A stretch of DNA of 49,613 nt from JADJNY01 sp046349615 (lineage in GTDB: Bacteria; Planctomycetota; UBA1135; GCA-002686595), in the NCBI GenBank assembly GCA_046349615.1, contig JAXMBZ010000020.1:1-49613 (forward strand), given 5' to 3'. The notes under the pieces are model-generated. The model searched no databases, was not told the DNA's origin, and worked only from the letters and a program-made list of their open reading frames with translations. A program made the position numbers and the translations under genes. Below, piece after piece: positions 33,929 to 41,652 of this stretch. Each line of letters opens with the position of its first letter. The first letter of the stretch is position 1.

Positions 33929-36148
33929 TCAATGCGGACTCGCGGCGCGCATGCCGCCGAGGCCCGGTCGCCAGTGGATCGTCATCGAGTTCTCGAACGA
34001 CCGCGCCGTCTTCTTCAACGCACGCAGCACGTCGCCGTCGGCGCACCACTGTGCGGGCACGACGAGGACGTTCTTGCGGTTCTTCGCGACGAGCTCGCCG
34101 AGCACGACCGGGAGCGCGCGCTCGCCCGTCTGCGTCGCGAGCACGAACCGATGGAAGCGGCTCTGCTTGTTGAGCGGGTCGTTCTTCTGCAGCTCCGTCC
34201 ACGCGTCGCGCTCGGCCTGCGGGAGATCGTCGGGGAGCACGATCACGGTCGTGCCGCCGAACGGACCCGGCGCGCGAGGGAGCGGGGCGCCGTTCGCAAA
34301 GGCGGCGGCGTTCGTCGGGGGCTCGATGCGCGTGACGTCCCGCTTCTCGCTCGGCGGGCAGACCCACATCGATTCCGTGAGGAACACGAGCTCGCCCTGC
34401 TCGAGTCGCTCCTGCGCGAGCAGGCGTCCCCAGCTCTTCGCGCGCACGCCCTCACCGACGACGAGGTAGTGCACCGGCGCATCCGCCTTCACGCTGCGCG
34501 CATCGAGGCCGAGCACCGCGCGCACCGCGTTCTCGCGCTCGAGTTCGTCGGTGAACGGCTCGAAGGGGAGGGTCGCGAGCGAGTTCTCGAGCCCGACGCC
34601 CGCGTACTCCGCGAGCTCGCTCTTCCACCACTCGTCGTCGGCCGTCGCGGTGACGACGCGCAGCGACTTCTCGACCTTCGGCAAGTCGCCGCGCAGCTCC
34701 GGCAGCGGGAGCGGGAAGTCCTTGAGCGCCGAGTAGCGCTTCGGATCGAGCGCGAGCGTCTTCACCGCGAGTCCATCCGTCAGCAGCACGCACGCCGTCG
34801 CTACCGTCGCGCCGGTGCCCTCGCCCGCGAGCACGACGCGCTTCGCGTCGACGGGGAAGTGGCGCAGCGCGTAGCCGTAGATCTCCGCGACGCCCGCGCG
34901 CACGGCGGCGACGTCCTCGCGGAACGAATCGGGCCAGAACCAACGTCCGCCCTCGGCGAGGTCCTCCTGCGTCTCGCGGTACGGCGGCTCGACGACGACG
35001 ACGGCGCACGCATCGCCGACGCGGCGCTTCCAGAGCTCCATCGCGTCCTGCGCGTCCTCGCCGTCGTCGGCGAGCCAGATCAGGAGCGGAAGACCCGCGT
35101 TCTCGGTCGTCCCCGCGGCGGGCGCGAGCATCGTCCCGCGCGGGACGTGCACGCGGTATTGGAGCTGGCGCGACGTGAACACGGAGAACGTGCCCTCGTT
35201 GACGTCCTGCGCGCGCTCGTGCGCGAACACGACGTAGTCGGCGACGGGAAGGCCGGCGACTTCCTCGGCGGGCGGGCACGAGCTCGTCACGATCGCGACG
35301 GTCGTGATGTGCGCCTGCGGCTTGCGCAGACGGAGCTGGCGCGCGGTGCCGTCCCAGTACTCGCTGTGGAAGCCGCCGTTCACGTGGAGCACGAGCGCGC
35401 CGGGGTTGCGATCGAGCGCGAGCGCGCACGACTCGCCCATCGTGTTGTCCCAGAGCGACTGCGTGTCGTAGAGACGCGGGTCCTCGGGCTTCGGACGCGG
35501 GCCCATCATGCCGACGTGGCCGCGGATCGCGTTGTCGACGCGGCGCCAGTACGCAGGCGTGTTCGCGAGCAGCGCCTTCGGCGTGAACACGCGCTCGGTC
35601 GGCGCGAGCGCGTCGAGGCCGCCTTGGTCCGGGTCGAGCTTGCCGCGCAGCGGTGCCGGGAAGTTCGAGGCGACGACGGGCGCGCTCTTCTCGCGCGCGA
35701 GCTCGATCATCGGGCGGTACGCGGTCGTGTAGTTCGACCAGGGGCGCGAGCGCGAGAGGAACGTCTTCTCGTCGATCCGGTGCGCGAGGTAGTCGTCGAG
35801 CGCCGGCTGCACGTCGCGCTCGAACATCTCGAGGGCGAGGACGACCTTCTTCTTGCGCTCGAGCAGCGCAGCGTAGGTCGCGAGCTCGACGCGGTGCGTG
35901 GTCTCGTCGATGTGCGTTTCGCCGAGGAAGACGGCGTCGGACCTCGTGAGACGATCGAAGAGCGCGTCGAGCGAGAGACGCTCGCCGGTGCGGCCGTCGC
36001 GGACGGAGACGACGTCGTCGAGCGCGGGGAGGTTGGAGTCGCGCTCCGACGAGACGGACGCCGGATCGGCACTCGCGTTCGTGTTCGACGTCGACGAGCA
36101 GGCGTTCAGCGCGAAGAGTGCGACGAGCAGCGGGAGGAGAGGACGCAT
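33929..36148 (-). CDS. ChaN-domain lipoprotein with a C-terminal alpha/beta-hydrolase-like region
   Basis: 739 aa from the ATG at 36148, giving a lipoprotein signal (LLVALFALNAC). Residues about 45-290 are a ChaN domain: AVFLGETHIDETTHRVEL, VLALEMFERDVQPALDDYL, and LHVNGGFHSEYWDGT, with the conserved Glu/His pairs of the TIKI/ChaN (erythromycin-esterase-like) fold. ChaN of Campylobacter binds haem and is linked to iron uptake. After about residue 330 the sequence becomes an alpha/beta-hydrolase-like region with a possible elbow GEGTGATVA, lacking the usual Ser nucleophile. The join of these two parts is uncommon to me. The exact 41-bp tandem repeat lies 49 bp upstream and may carry its promoter. 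No iron genes adjoin. Confidence 0.82.
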   Translation of the reverse strand: MRPLLPLLVALFALNACSSTSNTNASADPASVSSERDSNLPALDDVVSVRDGRTGERLSLDALFDRLTRSDAVFLGETHIDETTHRVELATYAALLERKKKVVLALEMFERDVQPALDDYLAHRIDEKTFLSRSRPWSNYTTAYRPMIELAREKSAPVVASNFPAPLRGKLDPDQGGLDALAPTERVFTPKALLANTPAYWRRVDNAIRGHVGMMGPRPKPEDPRLYDTQSLWDNTMGESCALALDRNPGALVLHVNGGFHSEYWDGTARQLRLRKPQAHITTVAIVTSSCPPAEEVAGLPVADYVVFAHERAQDVNEGTFSVFTSRQLQYRVHVPRGTMLAPAAGTTENAGLPLLIWLADDGEDAQDAMELWKRRVGDACAVVVVEPPYRETQEDLAEGGRWFWPDSFREDVAAVRAGVAEIYGYALRHFPVDAKRVVLAGEGTGATVATACVLLTDGLAVKTLALDPKRYSALKDFPLPLPELRGDLPKVEKSLRVVTATADDEWWKSELAEYAGVGLENSLATLPFEPFTDELERENAVRAVLGLDARSVKADAPVHYLVVGEGVRAKSWGRLLAQERLEQGELVFLTESMWVCPPSEKRDVTRIEPPTNAAAFANGAPLPRAPGPFGGTTVIVLPDDLPQAERDAWTELQKNDPLNKQSRFHRFVLATQTGERALPVVLGELVAKNRKNVLVVPAQWCADGDVLRALKKTARSFENSMTIHWRPGLGGMRAASPH

Positions 36149-36196
36149 GGTGCGCGCTATCGTGACGTCGAAACCGGGGCGATGCATCTGCGTCGT

Positions 36197-36278
36197 CGAT
36201 ACGGAGTCAGGCCGTTTTTTCAACCGATGCTGGGTCGCGATACGGAGTCAGGCCGTTTTTTCAACCGATGCTGGGTCG
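36197..36278 (-). promoter_or_regulatory. Exact 41-bp tandem repeat, possibly a doubled promoter for the ChaN lipoprotein gene
   Basis: Copies 36197-36237 and 36238-36278 are identical. Read on the minus strand each contains TTGAAA, a 16-base spacer and TATCG, close to a sigma-70 -35/-10 pair, and they point at the gene starting at 36148. Each copy also holds a run of six A, rare in this GC-rich window. The promoter reading is an inference; the duplication is certain. Confidence 0.5.
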
Positions 36279-36348
36279 AGCCGTGGTGCCGGAGGACTTG
36301 CGGCGGTCGGGAGCGCGCCAGGCAGATGGGCAGCGACGGAGACTGGGA

Positions 36349-36431
36349 GCCAAGGCGCACATGTGGGTGCTCCGCATCCCAGACTCCGCACTCGATCAGG
36401 CCGGAGGAACCGGCCTGATCGAGCGCGGAGT
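36349..36431 (-). repeat. Hairpin element, copy 3
   Basis: A 22-bp stem with one mismatch (36383-36404 with 36410-36431) has a 5-base loop and begins one base after the stop codon of the anti-sigma gene. The conserved tail follows on the minus strand: CTGGGATGCGGAGCACCC, ATGTG, GCCTTGGCTCCCAG. It is nearly identical to copy 2 despite being 22 kb away and on the other strand. Confidence 0.85.
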
Positions 36432-36432
36432 T

Positions 36433-36702
36433 CTAGTTGGAAGAAGAGGGCGGGTCGTCGAGGTGGTCGAGGAGTTGGCGCACGCGCGGGCTCGGGGTGG
36501 GGCTCGGCGTCGTCCGTTGCGTGCGGAGCGAGCGGATCAGGTCGGTGAAGATGCCGCCGAAGCGGGCGCAGTGCTCGCATTGGAGGACGTGAGACTCGAG
36601 GCGGGCGCGCTCCGCTTGCGCGAGGTCGCCGTCGAGGTAGTCGGAGAGCTGGGCGAGCACCTGGCTGCACGCGATCCCGGCGACGATGCGTTCACCCTTC
36701 AT
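36433..36702 (-). CDS. Zinc-finger anti-sigma factor, short cytoplasmic type
   Basis: 89 aa from the ATG at 36702, which overlaps the end of the sigma gene by 11 bases. It contains an HxxxCxxC motif (HVLQCEHC), the hallmark of ZAS-type anti-sigma domains, preceded by SDYLDGDLAQAERARLESH, which is typical of that domain. No transmembrane helix follows; the tail is Pro/Ser-rich and ends in SSSN. It should bind and restrain the ECF factor encoded just upstream, perhaps responding to redox or metal stress through the zinc site. Hairpin element copy 3 lies immediately after the stop. Confidence 0.88.
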   Translation of the reverse strand: MKGERIVAGIACSQVLAQLSDYLDGDLAQAERARLESHVLQCEHCARFGGIFTDLIRSLRTQRTTPSPTPSPRVRQLLDHLDDPPSSSN

Positions 36703-37270
36703 GGTGCAGCTCCTCTCCGAGGCGGGCGCGGAGTTCGCACGCGAGCGCGAGGCGGGCGCGGTGCAGGCGCGCCTTCGTCGCGGCAAGGGTGAGACCGAGC
36801 ACGTCGGCCGCCTCGTCGCCCGTCAGGCCTTCGACGTCGCGCAGGATCAGGACCTCGCGGTGGTCGGGGTCGAGCGCGCGCAGCGCGTCCTCGACGAGTG
36901 CGCGCTCCTCGCAGGCACGCGCCATGCGCTCGGGTGTGTGCTCGACGTCGCCGAAGCCGGCGTGCTCGCCGAGTTCCTCGATCGACACCTCGCGCGCGGC
37001 GCGATCGGCGGAGCGTCGCCCGAGGCGCGCGGCCTCGCGCCGTGCGATCGTGAAGAGCCATGCGCGCGCGGTTGGAGTCGCGCGGGCGTGCTTCGCACCG
37101 CGCCAGGCCGCCAGGAAAGTTCGCTGGAACACGTCGTCCGCCTCCGTCGCATCGTGCGCGAGCGCGCGCGCGAAACGCAGGAGCGCCGCCTCGTGCCGGC
37201 CGACGAACTCGCCGAACGCGGCGCGGTCGCCGCGTGCAGCCCGCGCGAGGAGCTCGGCGTCGTCCGTCAT
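36692..37270 (-). CDS. ECF-type RNA polymerase sigma factor
   Basis: 192 aa. Region 2 is RHEAALLRFARALAHDATEADDVFQRTFLAAWRG, with the DVFQ core-binding motif. Region 4 is LDPDHREVLILRDVEGLTGDEAADVLGLTLAATKARLHRAR, a canonical helix-turn-helix. The length is that of a minimal ECF factor. The overlapping downstream gene encodes a zinc-binding anti-sigma, and a DUF2892 membrane protein gene precedes it by 27 bp, so the three form one operon. Such pairs often autoregulate their promoter, which would then lie upstream of 37513; I see no clear element. Confidence 0.93.
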   Translation of the reverse strand: MTDDAELLARAARGDRAAFGEFVGRHEAALLRFARALAHDATEADDVFQRTFLAAWRGAKHARATPTARAWLFTIARREAARLGRRSADRAAREVSIEELGEHAGFGDVEHTPERMARACEERALVEDALRALDPDHREVLILRDVEGLTGDEAADVLGLTLAATKARLHRARLALACELRARLGEELHHEG

Positions 37271-37297
37271 CGGCGCGAGGATAGCGCTCGCCGCGGC

Positions 37298-37513
37298 TCA
37301 GCGCGGCGTCGACCGCATCGGGCACGTCGAGAAGCCGAGGAGCGTGTAGAGCGGGCAGCTCCCGAAGCTCCCGGTGAACACGGGCACGAGGCCGATCCAG
37401 CCCCACGCCGTCTGCGGGCCGACGAAGACGAGGCTGATCGCGGCGAGGCCGACGACGACGCGCAGGACGCGCTCGATGGGATGTTCGTTCACGGGCAGGA
37501 GCTTGGAGAGCAT
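37298..37513 (-). CDS. Small inner-membrane protein, DUF2892/YgaP-like
   Basis: 71 aa from the ATG at 37513. It opens with NEHPIERVLRVVVGLAAISL, continues with GWIGLVPVFTGSFGSCPLYTLLGFSTC, and has two transmembrane helices. This is the DUF2892 pattern, also found as the membrane tail of YgaP rhodanese, with the conserved GxCPLY...G..TC segment. The two Cys residues lie in the second half. It probably sits in the inner membrane; related proteins are associated with sulphur and thiol chemistry, but the role here is unknown. It is the first gene of the operon with the ECF sigma and anti-sigma genes. Confidence 0.88.
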   Translation of the reverse strand: MLSKLLPVNEHPIERVLRVVVGLAAISLVFVGPQTAWGWIGLVPVFTGSFGSCPLYTLLGFSTCPMRSTPR

Positions 37514-37709
37514 GTTCGGGTCCTCGAAGTCGTTTCCGCGCCCGCGGACGTCGCGCGCGCCGCACTCGGAGAGGCTCGGTGGGCGCGGGAGGATGCGCGG
37601 GATCCTCGGAAAACCCGCGCAGCCGAGCGCGGGGTCTCGCGCGACGCGGCCACGACCGACCCGAGGGAGTTCGCGCCGCGTGCGCACGAAGGAGTAGAGT
37701 CCGCGACCC

Positions 37710-38558
37710 ATGAACCTCCTCCCCGTGTTCGCCCTCGCGTTCACCGCGCTGTTCCACGAGGACCCGAAGCCCGCCGCGAAGCCGGCGCAAGAGAAGCTCC
37801 CGACACCCGAGCAGCGGCTCGAGAACTCACCGCGTCACCACGAGTGGATCGACGTCGCGGGCAAGGACCGCAAGGTGCGCTGCTTCGTCGCGTTCCCCGA
37901 GGTGAAGACGAAGGCGGGCGTCGTCGTCGTGCTCCACGAGAACAAGGGGCTCACGACGTGGGTGCGCGGCGTCGCGGATCAACTCGCGGAGTCGGGTTGG
38001 ATCGCGATCGCGCCGGACCTGCTCAGCGGCAAGGGACCGGAGGGCGGCAACACGGACGTGTTCAAATCGGTCGACGCGGCGACGCAGGCGATCTACGCGC
38101 TCGACGCGGCGCAGGTGACGGCCGACCTGAACGCGGTGTGCGAGCACGCGAAGAAGCTCGAGGCGTCGAACGGCCTCCTCGCGGTCGTCGGGTTCTGCTG
38201 GGGCGGATCGCAGAGCTTCGCGTTCGCGACGGAGCGCAAGGACCTCGCTGCGGCGCTCGTGTTCTACGGCAACGCACCGAAGGGCGAAGAGGCGTTCGCG
38301 AAGATCGCGTGCCCCGTGCACGGCTTCTACGGCGAGAACGACGCGCGCATCACGGCCGGCGTCGACGCGGCGAAGGAAGCGATGAAGAAGGCCGGCAAGA
38401 CGTACGAAGCGATCGTCTACGCCGGCGCGGGCCACGGCTTCTTCCGCGCGGGCGAGAGCGCGGACCCGAGCGACGCGAACCGCAAGGCGCGCGACGAAGC
38501 GTGGACGCGCGTGAAGCGGGTGCTCGGGGAGGCGTTGACGGCGAAGACCGCGAAGTAG
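37710..38558 (+). CDS. Dienelactone hydrolase family protein, exported
   Basis: 282 aa from the ATG at 37710, with a short signal sequence (NLLPVFALAFTALF). The dienelactone-hydrolase triad is visible: Cys nucleophile in GFCWGG, Asp in YGENDARIT and His in GAGHGFFR. The upstream Glu of HENKGL, which activates the thiol in this family, is also present. The protein is longer than the typical enzyme only by its N-terminal extension. Substrates of the family include dienelactones and other cyclic or simple esters; the in vivo substrate is not known. The gene stands alone and divergent from the DUF2892 operon. Confidence 0.9.
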   Translation: MNLLPVFALAFTALFHEDPKPAAKPAQEKLPTPEQRLENSPRHHEWIDVAGKDRKVRCFVAFPEVKTKAGVVVVLHENKGLTTWVRGVADQLAESGWIAIAPDLLSGKGPEGGNTDVFKSVDAATQAIYALDAAQVTADLNAVCEHAKKLEASNGLLAVVGFCWGGSQSFAFATERKDLAAALVFYGNAPKGEEAFAKIACPVHGFYGENDARITAGVDAAKEAMKKAGKTYEAIVYAGAGHGFFRAGESADPSDANRKARDEAWTRVKRVLGEALTAKTAK

Positions 38559-38596
38559 GAGCGCCCTCGCCCGATCGCGCAGTGCTCGGACGCGAC

Positions 38597-38617
38597 GGCG
38601 CGCGTCAGTCGCGCGCC
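38597..38617. terminator. Possible terminator hairpin at the end of convergent genes
   Basis: GGCGCGCG pairs with CGCGCGCC around a 5-base loop, 39 bp after the dienelactone hydrolase stop and overlapping the last codons of the Sel1 gene. It could serve the plus-strand gene; overlap with coding sequence lowers confidence. Confidence 0.35.
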
Positions 38618-39837
38618 GAGTCCTTCTCCGGGTGCTCCGCGCACCACGCGTTCGCGTCGGCGTCGGAGCGGGTGATCGCGTCGGGCGAGAGCACGCCCTC
38701 GAGCCGTTCGCGCGCCCCGCGCGCATCGTGCGAGCCGCGCAGCTCGGCGATGCGGTACCACGTGCGTGCCGCGATCGGATCGCGCTCGACGCCGCGGCCG
38801 AGCTCGAGCATGCGGGCCCAGCGCTCGAACGCGGGCTCGACGCCCTGCTTCGCGGCGCTCTCCATCCAGTGCGCGGCGCGCGTTTCGTCCTTCGCGACGC
38901 CTTGACCGCGCAGGCAGAGCATCGCGAGGTCGTGCTGCGCGAGGCCGAAACCGTGCTCGGCGGCGCGTTCGATCCAGCGCGCGCCGAGGACGTCGTCCTT
39001 CGCGACGCCGGTGCCTTCGAGGTAGAGGCGGCCGAGCGCAGCCTGCGCGGGCGCGTGCTCGTGGCCGGCGGCGCGCTCGAGCCAGTTCGCGCTCGCGGCG
39101 TCGTCGCGCGGCGCGTGCGAGCCTTCGTGCAGGATCCAGCCGAGCAGGAACTGCGCGTCGACGTGCTCCATCGAGGCCGCGCGCTCGAGCCAATGCACGG
39201 CGGCCGCGTCGTCCTTCGCGACGCCGTCGCCTCTCAGATGGAGGAGCGCGAGTTGGTACTGCGCGGGCGCGTGGCCGGAGTCGGCGGCTTCTTCGAACCA
39301 ACGCGCGGCGCTCGCGGCGTCGCGCGACGAGCCGAGCCCGTCGAGCTCCATCGCACCGAGCGTCGATTGCGCGGAACGATCACCGGCGTGCGCGGCGCGC
39401 GTGAGCAGATCGCGCGCTCGGTCGAGGTCGCGCGCGCAGCCTTCACCGAGGAGCAGCATGCGGCCGAGGTTCGCTTGCGCGGGCGCGAAGTCCTGCGCGG
39501 CGGCGAGTTCGAACCAATGCGCGGCTGCGGAGAGCGAGCGCTCGACGCCGCGGCCTTCGTAGTGGAGGAGGCCGAGGTTGTTCTCGGCGGCGGGGTGGCC
39601 TTGTTCCGCGGCGCGCTGGTACCACGCGGCGGCTTCGCGGGGGTCGAGCGGCGCGCCGTCGCCGGTGTCGTGCGCGAGCGCGAGGCGGTATTGAGCGGAG
39701 GCGTCGCCGTCGTGAGCGAGCTCGCCGAAGCGCGCGATGGCGGGAGAGGTTGGGGTGACGGAGAGGCTCGACGAGGTCGGGGTCGCGCAGGCGGTGGTGA
39801 GGAGCGCGAGGAGGAGGGATGCGCGGGAGAGGCTCAT
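38605..39837 (-). CDS. Sel1-repeat lipoprotein
   Basis: 410 aa. The lipoprotein signal has lipobox TTAC (MSLSRASLLLALLTTAC). Nine consecutive Sel1-like repeats of 36 residues follow, each of the form AxxxLGxLxxxGxGVxxDxxxAAxWxxxAAxxGxx, covering about residues 48-375. The C-terminal 35 residues are non-repetitive and end EHPEKDSARD. Sel1 solenoids mediate protein-protein contacts; a membrane-anchored periplasmic scaffold is likely. No enzymatic domain is present. It is not in an obvious operon. Confidence 0.92.
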   Translation of the reverse strand: MSLSRASLLLALLTTACATPTSSSLSVTPTSPAIARFGELAHDGDASAQYRLALAHDTGDGAPLDPREAAAWYQRAAEQGHPAAENNLGLLHYEGRGVERSLSAAAHWFELAAAQDFAPAQANLGRMLLLGEGCARDLDRARDLLTRAAHAGDRSAQSTLGAMELDGLGSSRDAASAARWFEEAADSGHAPAQYQLALLHLRGDGVAKDDAAAVHWLERAASMEHVDAQFLLGWILHEGSHAPRDDAASANWLERAAGHEHAPAQAALGRLYLEGTGVAKDDVLGARWIERAAEHGFGLAQHDLAMLCLRGQGVAKDETRAAHWMESAAKQGVEPAFERWARMLELGRGVERDPIAARTWYRIAELRGSHDARGARERLEGVLSPDAITRSDADANAWCAEHPEKDSARD

Positions 39838-40052
39838 GCGAGCCTCTATCGGAGGGGCGGGCGGGAGAGGTGGAGTGGCGAGCGAGCGGTCGGCGGGCGT
39901 TGCGGGGAAGCGGTCAGGCGTGGATCAAGGAGGGGTCAAAGCGACGGCTTGGGTGCGGGAGTGGGAACGGTCGGGAGCGCGAGGAGGAGGTGAGGAGCAA
40001 CGGCGGGAATTCGGGCAACGAGGCGGATGAAGGGCCGAGGGTGGAGGGGAGC

Positions 40053-40132
40053 CACGGAACACATGTGGGTGCTCCGCATCCCAGACTCCGCACGCGATCG
40101 GGCCGGAGGACCGGCCCGATCGCGCGCGGAGT
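40053..40132 (-). repeat. Hairpin element, copy 4
   Basis: A 22-bp stem with one mismatch (40085-40106 with 40111-40132) has loop AGGA, 18 bp after the stop of the outer-membrane protein gene. The tail on the minus strand is CTGGGATGCGGAGCACCC, ATGTG, TTCCGTGGCTCC. The stem interior differs from copies 2 and 3 by compensating changes, so pairing is conserved rather than sequence. Confidence 0.85.
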
Positions 40133-40150
40133 TCTACTTCGGAGAAGGGA

Positions 40151-41335
40151 TCAGAAGGTGAGGTGGTAGCTGATCGAGAACGTGGAGTCGTCGTGGTCGT
40201 CGAGCGGGAGGCGGCCGGTGGAGTAGCCGAGGTCGAAGTGGTGGGGGAGCTCGAGGTGGAGCTCGAGGTGGCTCGAGGCGTCGAGGTCGGCTTGGCGGAT
40301 GCCCGCGGGCGCGTCGAGCTCTTGGTGGAAGCGGTAGTGCGCGGTGAGGTCGCAGGCGTGGTCGCCGAGCGTGAAGGCGTGGGTGCGGTAGGCGGCTTCG
40401 AGGTTCAGGCGGAGGTAGGACTCGTCGTCGGTGACGGCGTCGCGCAGGTCGGAGGCCGAGGCGTCGACGACGTCGAGCCCGGCGATCAGCGTGGGCCAGG
40501 CGCGGCCGGAGGGCGCGAAGTCGCCGCCGGTGAGCCAGCGCAGCGCGGCGGCGGGCGCGTCGAAGACGTTCCACGCGGCGAGCGCGGAGTCGTCGTTCCA
40601 ACCGATCGGACGCATGCTCGTCGAGAAGCCGAACACCATCTGGCGTGACGCGAGGTTCTGCGTCGTCTCGAGGCCGGCGTGGAGTTCCCAGTCCCAGACG
40701 AGCTCGTTCGGGAGCGAACGTGCCGCCTGATCCGCCCAGCGGTGTCCGAGGAGCGCGACGTCCCCATCGGTCGGCGTGTGCGTCGTGCGTCGCTGCAGGT
40801 CGGAGCCGCCGGGCTTCGATCCGTGCTCCGACGGCGAGAAGGAGCTCGCGAGCGCGGCGAGCTCCTCCGCCGTCGGATCGGCGAGCTCCTTCGCGAGCTC
40901 CGCGCGCGACTTCGCGCCGTCGCCGAGCGTCGTCGATCCGAACCAACGCGCGCGCAGGAACACCTCGGTGAAGTCGTCGGGGTTCTTCGCGCCGTCGAGC
41001 GCGACGTTGCCGCGCGCGCGCAAGTCGAAGGCCTCCGACTCGGGCGTCTCCGTCGTGCCGATCGGCTTCGCGACGTCGAAGGCGAAGCCGGGCGCGAGCT
41101 CGCCGCTCGAGCTCGCCTGCTGCGCCTGGAGCCGAATGCTCGCGCCTTCGAGCAAGCGCAACACGCGCCCAGCCGCTGGACGTTCGAGCACGCGGTCGAG
41201 GAGCGCGGGCGAGCCGAGCTCGGCTCGCGCCGCGGCGCCGACCGCCGGCGCGAACTCGGTTTGGTTCTGGGCCTGCGCGTGGAGCGCGAGGAGGGCGAGC
41301 CCGAGCGAACGGGCGACGAAGGAGCGCGTCTTCAT
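40151..41335 (-). CDS. Predicted outer-membrane beta-barrel protein
   Basis: 394 aa, with a signal peptide ending LHAQAQ. From about residue 90 to the end, amphipathic beta strands alternate with turns, becoming regular over the last 120 residues (LNLEAAYRTHAFTLG, CDLTAHYRFHQELDA, HFDLGYSTGRLPL). The last residue is Phe (FSISYHLTF), the C-terminal signature of barrels handled by the BAM machinery. No family is recognised. It is divergent from the TonB-dependent receptor gene, so the two may share a regulatory region and substrate. Hairpin element copy 4 follows the stop. Confidence 0.75.
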   Translation of the reverse strand: MKTRSFVARSLGLALLALHAQAQNQTEFAPAVGAAARAELGSPALLDRVLERPAAGRVLRLLEGASIRLQAQQASSSGELAPGFAFDVAKPIGTTETPESEAFDLRARGNVALDGAKNPDDFTEVFLRARWFGSTTLGDGAKSRAELAKELADPTAEELAALASSFSPSEHGSKPGGSDLQRRTTHTPTDGDVALLGHRWADQAARSLPNELVWDWELHAGLETTQNLASRQMVFGFSTSMRPIGWNDDSALAAWNVFDAPAAALRWLTGGDFAPSGRAWPTLIAGLDVVDASASDLRDAVTDDESYLRLNLEAAYRTHAFTLGDHACDLTAHYRFHQELDAPAGIRQADLDASSHLELHLELPHHFDLGYSTGRLPLDDHDDSTFSISYHLTF

Positions 41336-41652
41336 GGAGGGATGGGACCGTCGTGAGCGCGCGCGACCTCGCGGCGCTCCACGCGATTCCCCGAGGACAC
41401 CGCGCGCGCATCAAGGCGGCGAGAAGATGCGCCGCGATTCGGATGAGGGCCGAGTGAACCGAGGAGCCGCTGTCGATTCCTTCGACGCTCCTCCTTCTCC
41501 CGCGGACGGGAACCATGCGGCCGTTCCCACGTCCGCGCCGTCTTCACATCGCACGCACCACGCGTTCATGGAGTCCTAGCACGATCCCCATATCGTCCCG
41601 CCCGCGTGATCAAGCTCCGATCGAGCCCGAGACAAGACTCGCGAGGCCGCGC
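41336..41652. other. Divergent intergenic region between the barrel protein and the receptor operon
   Basis: About 320 bp that should hold the promoters for both directions. I see no clear promoter, operator or Fur-box-like palindrome. An ATG at 41515 in the receptor frame exists, but the peptide it would add does not resemble a signal sequence, so I treat this part as non-coding. Confidence 0.45.

Noticed and set aside
36197..36278. CRISPR-like array
   Set aside because: There are only two units, directly adjacent with no spacer between them, and no cas genes nearby.
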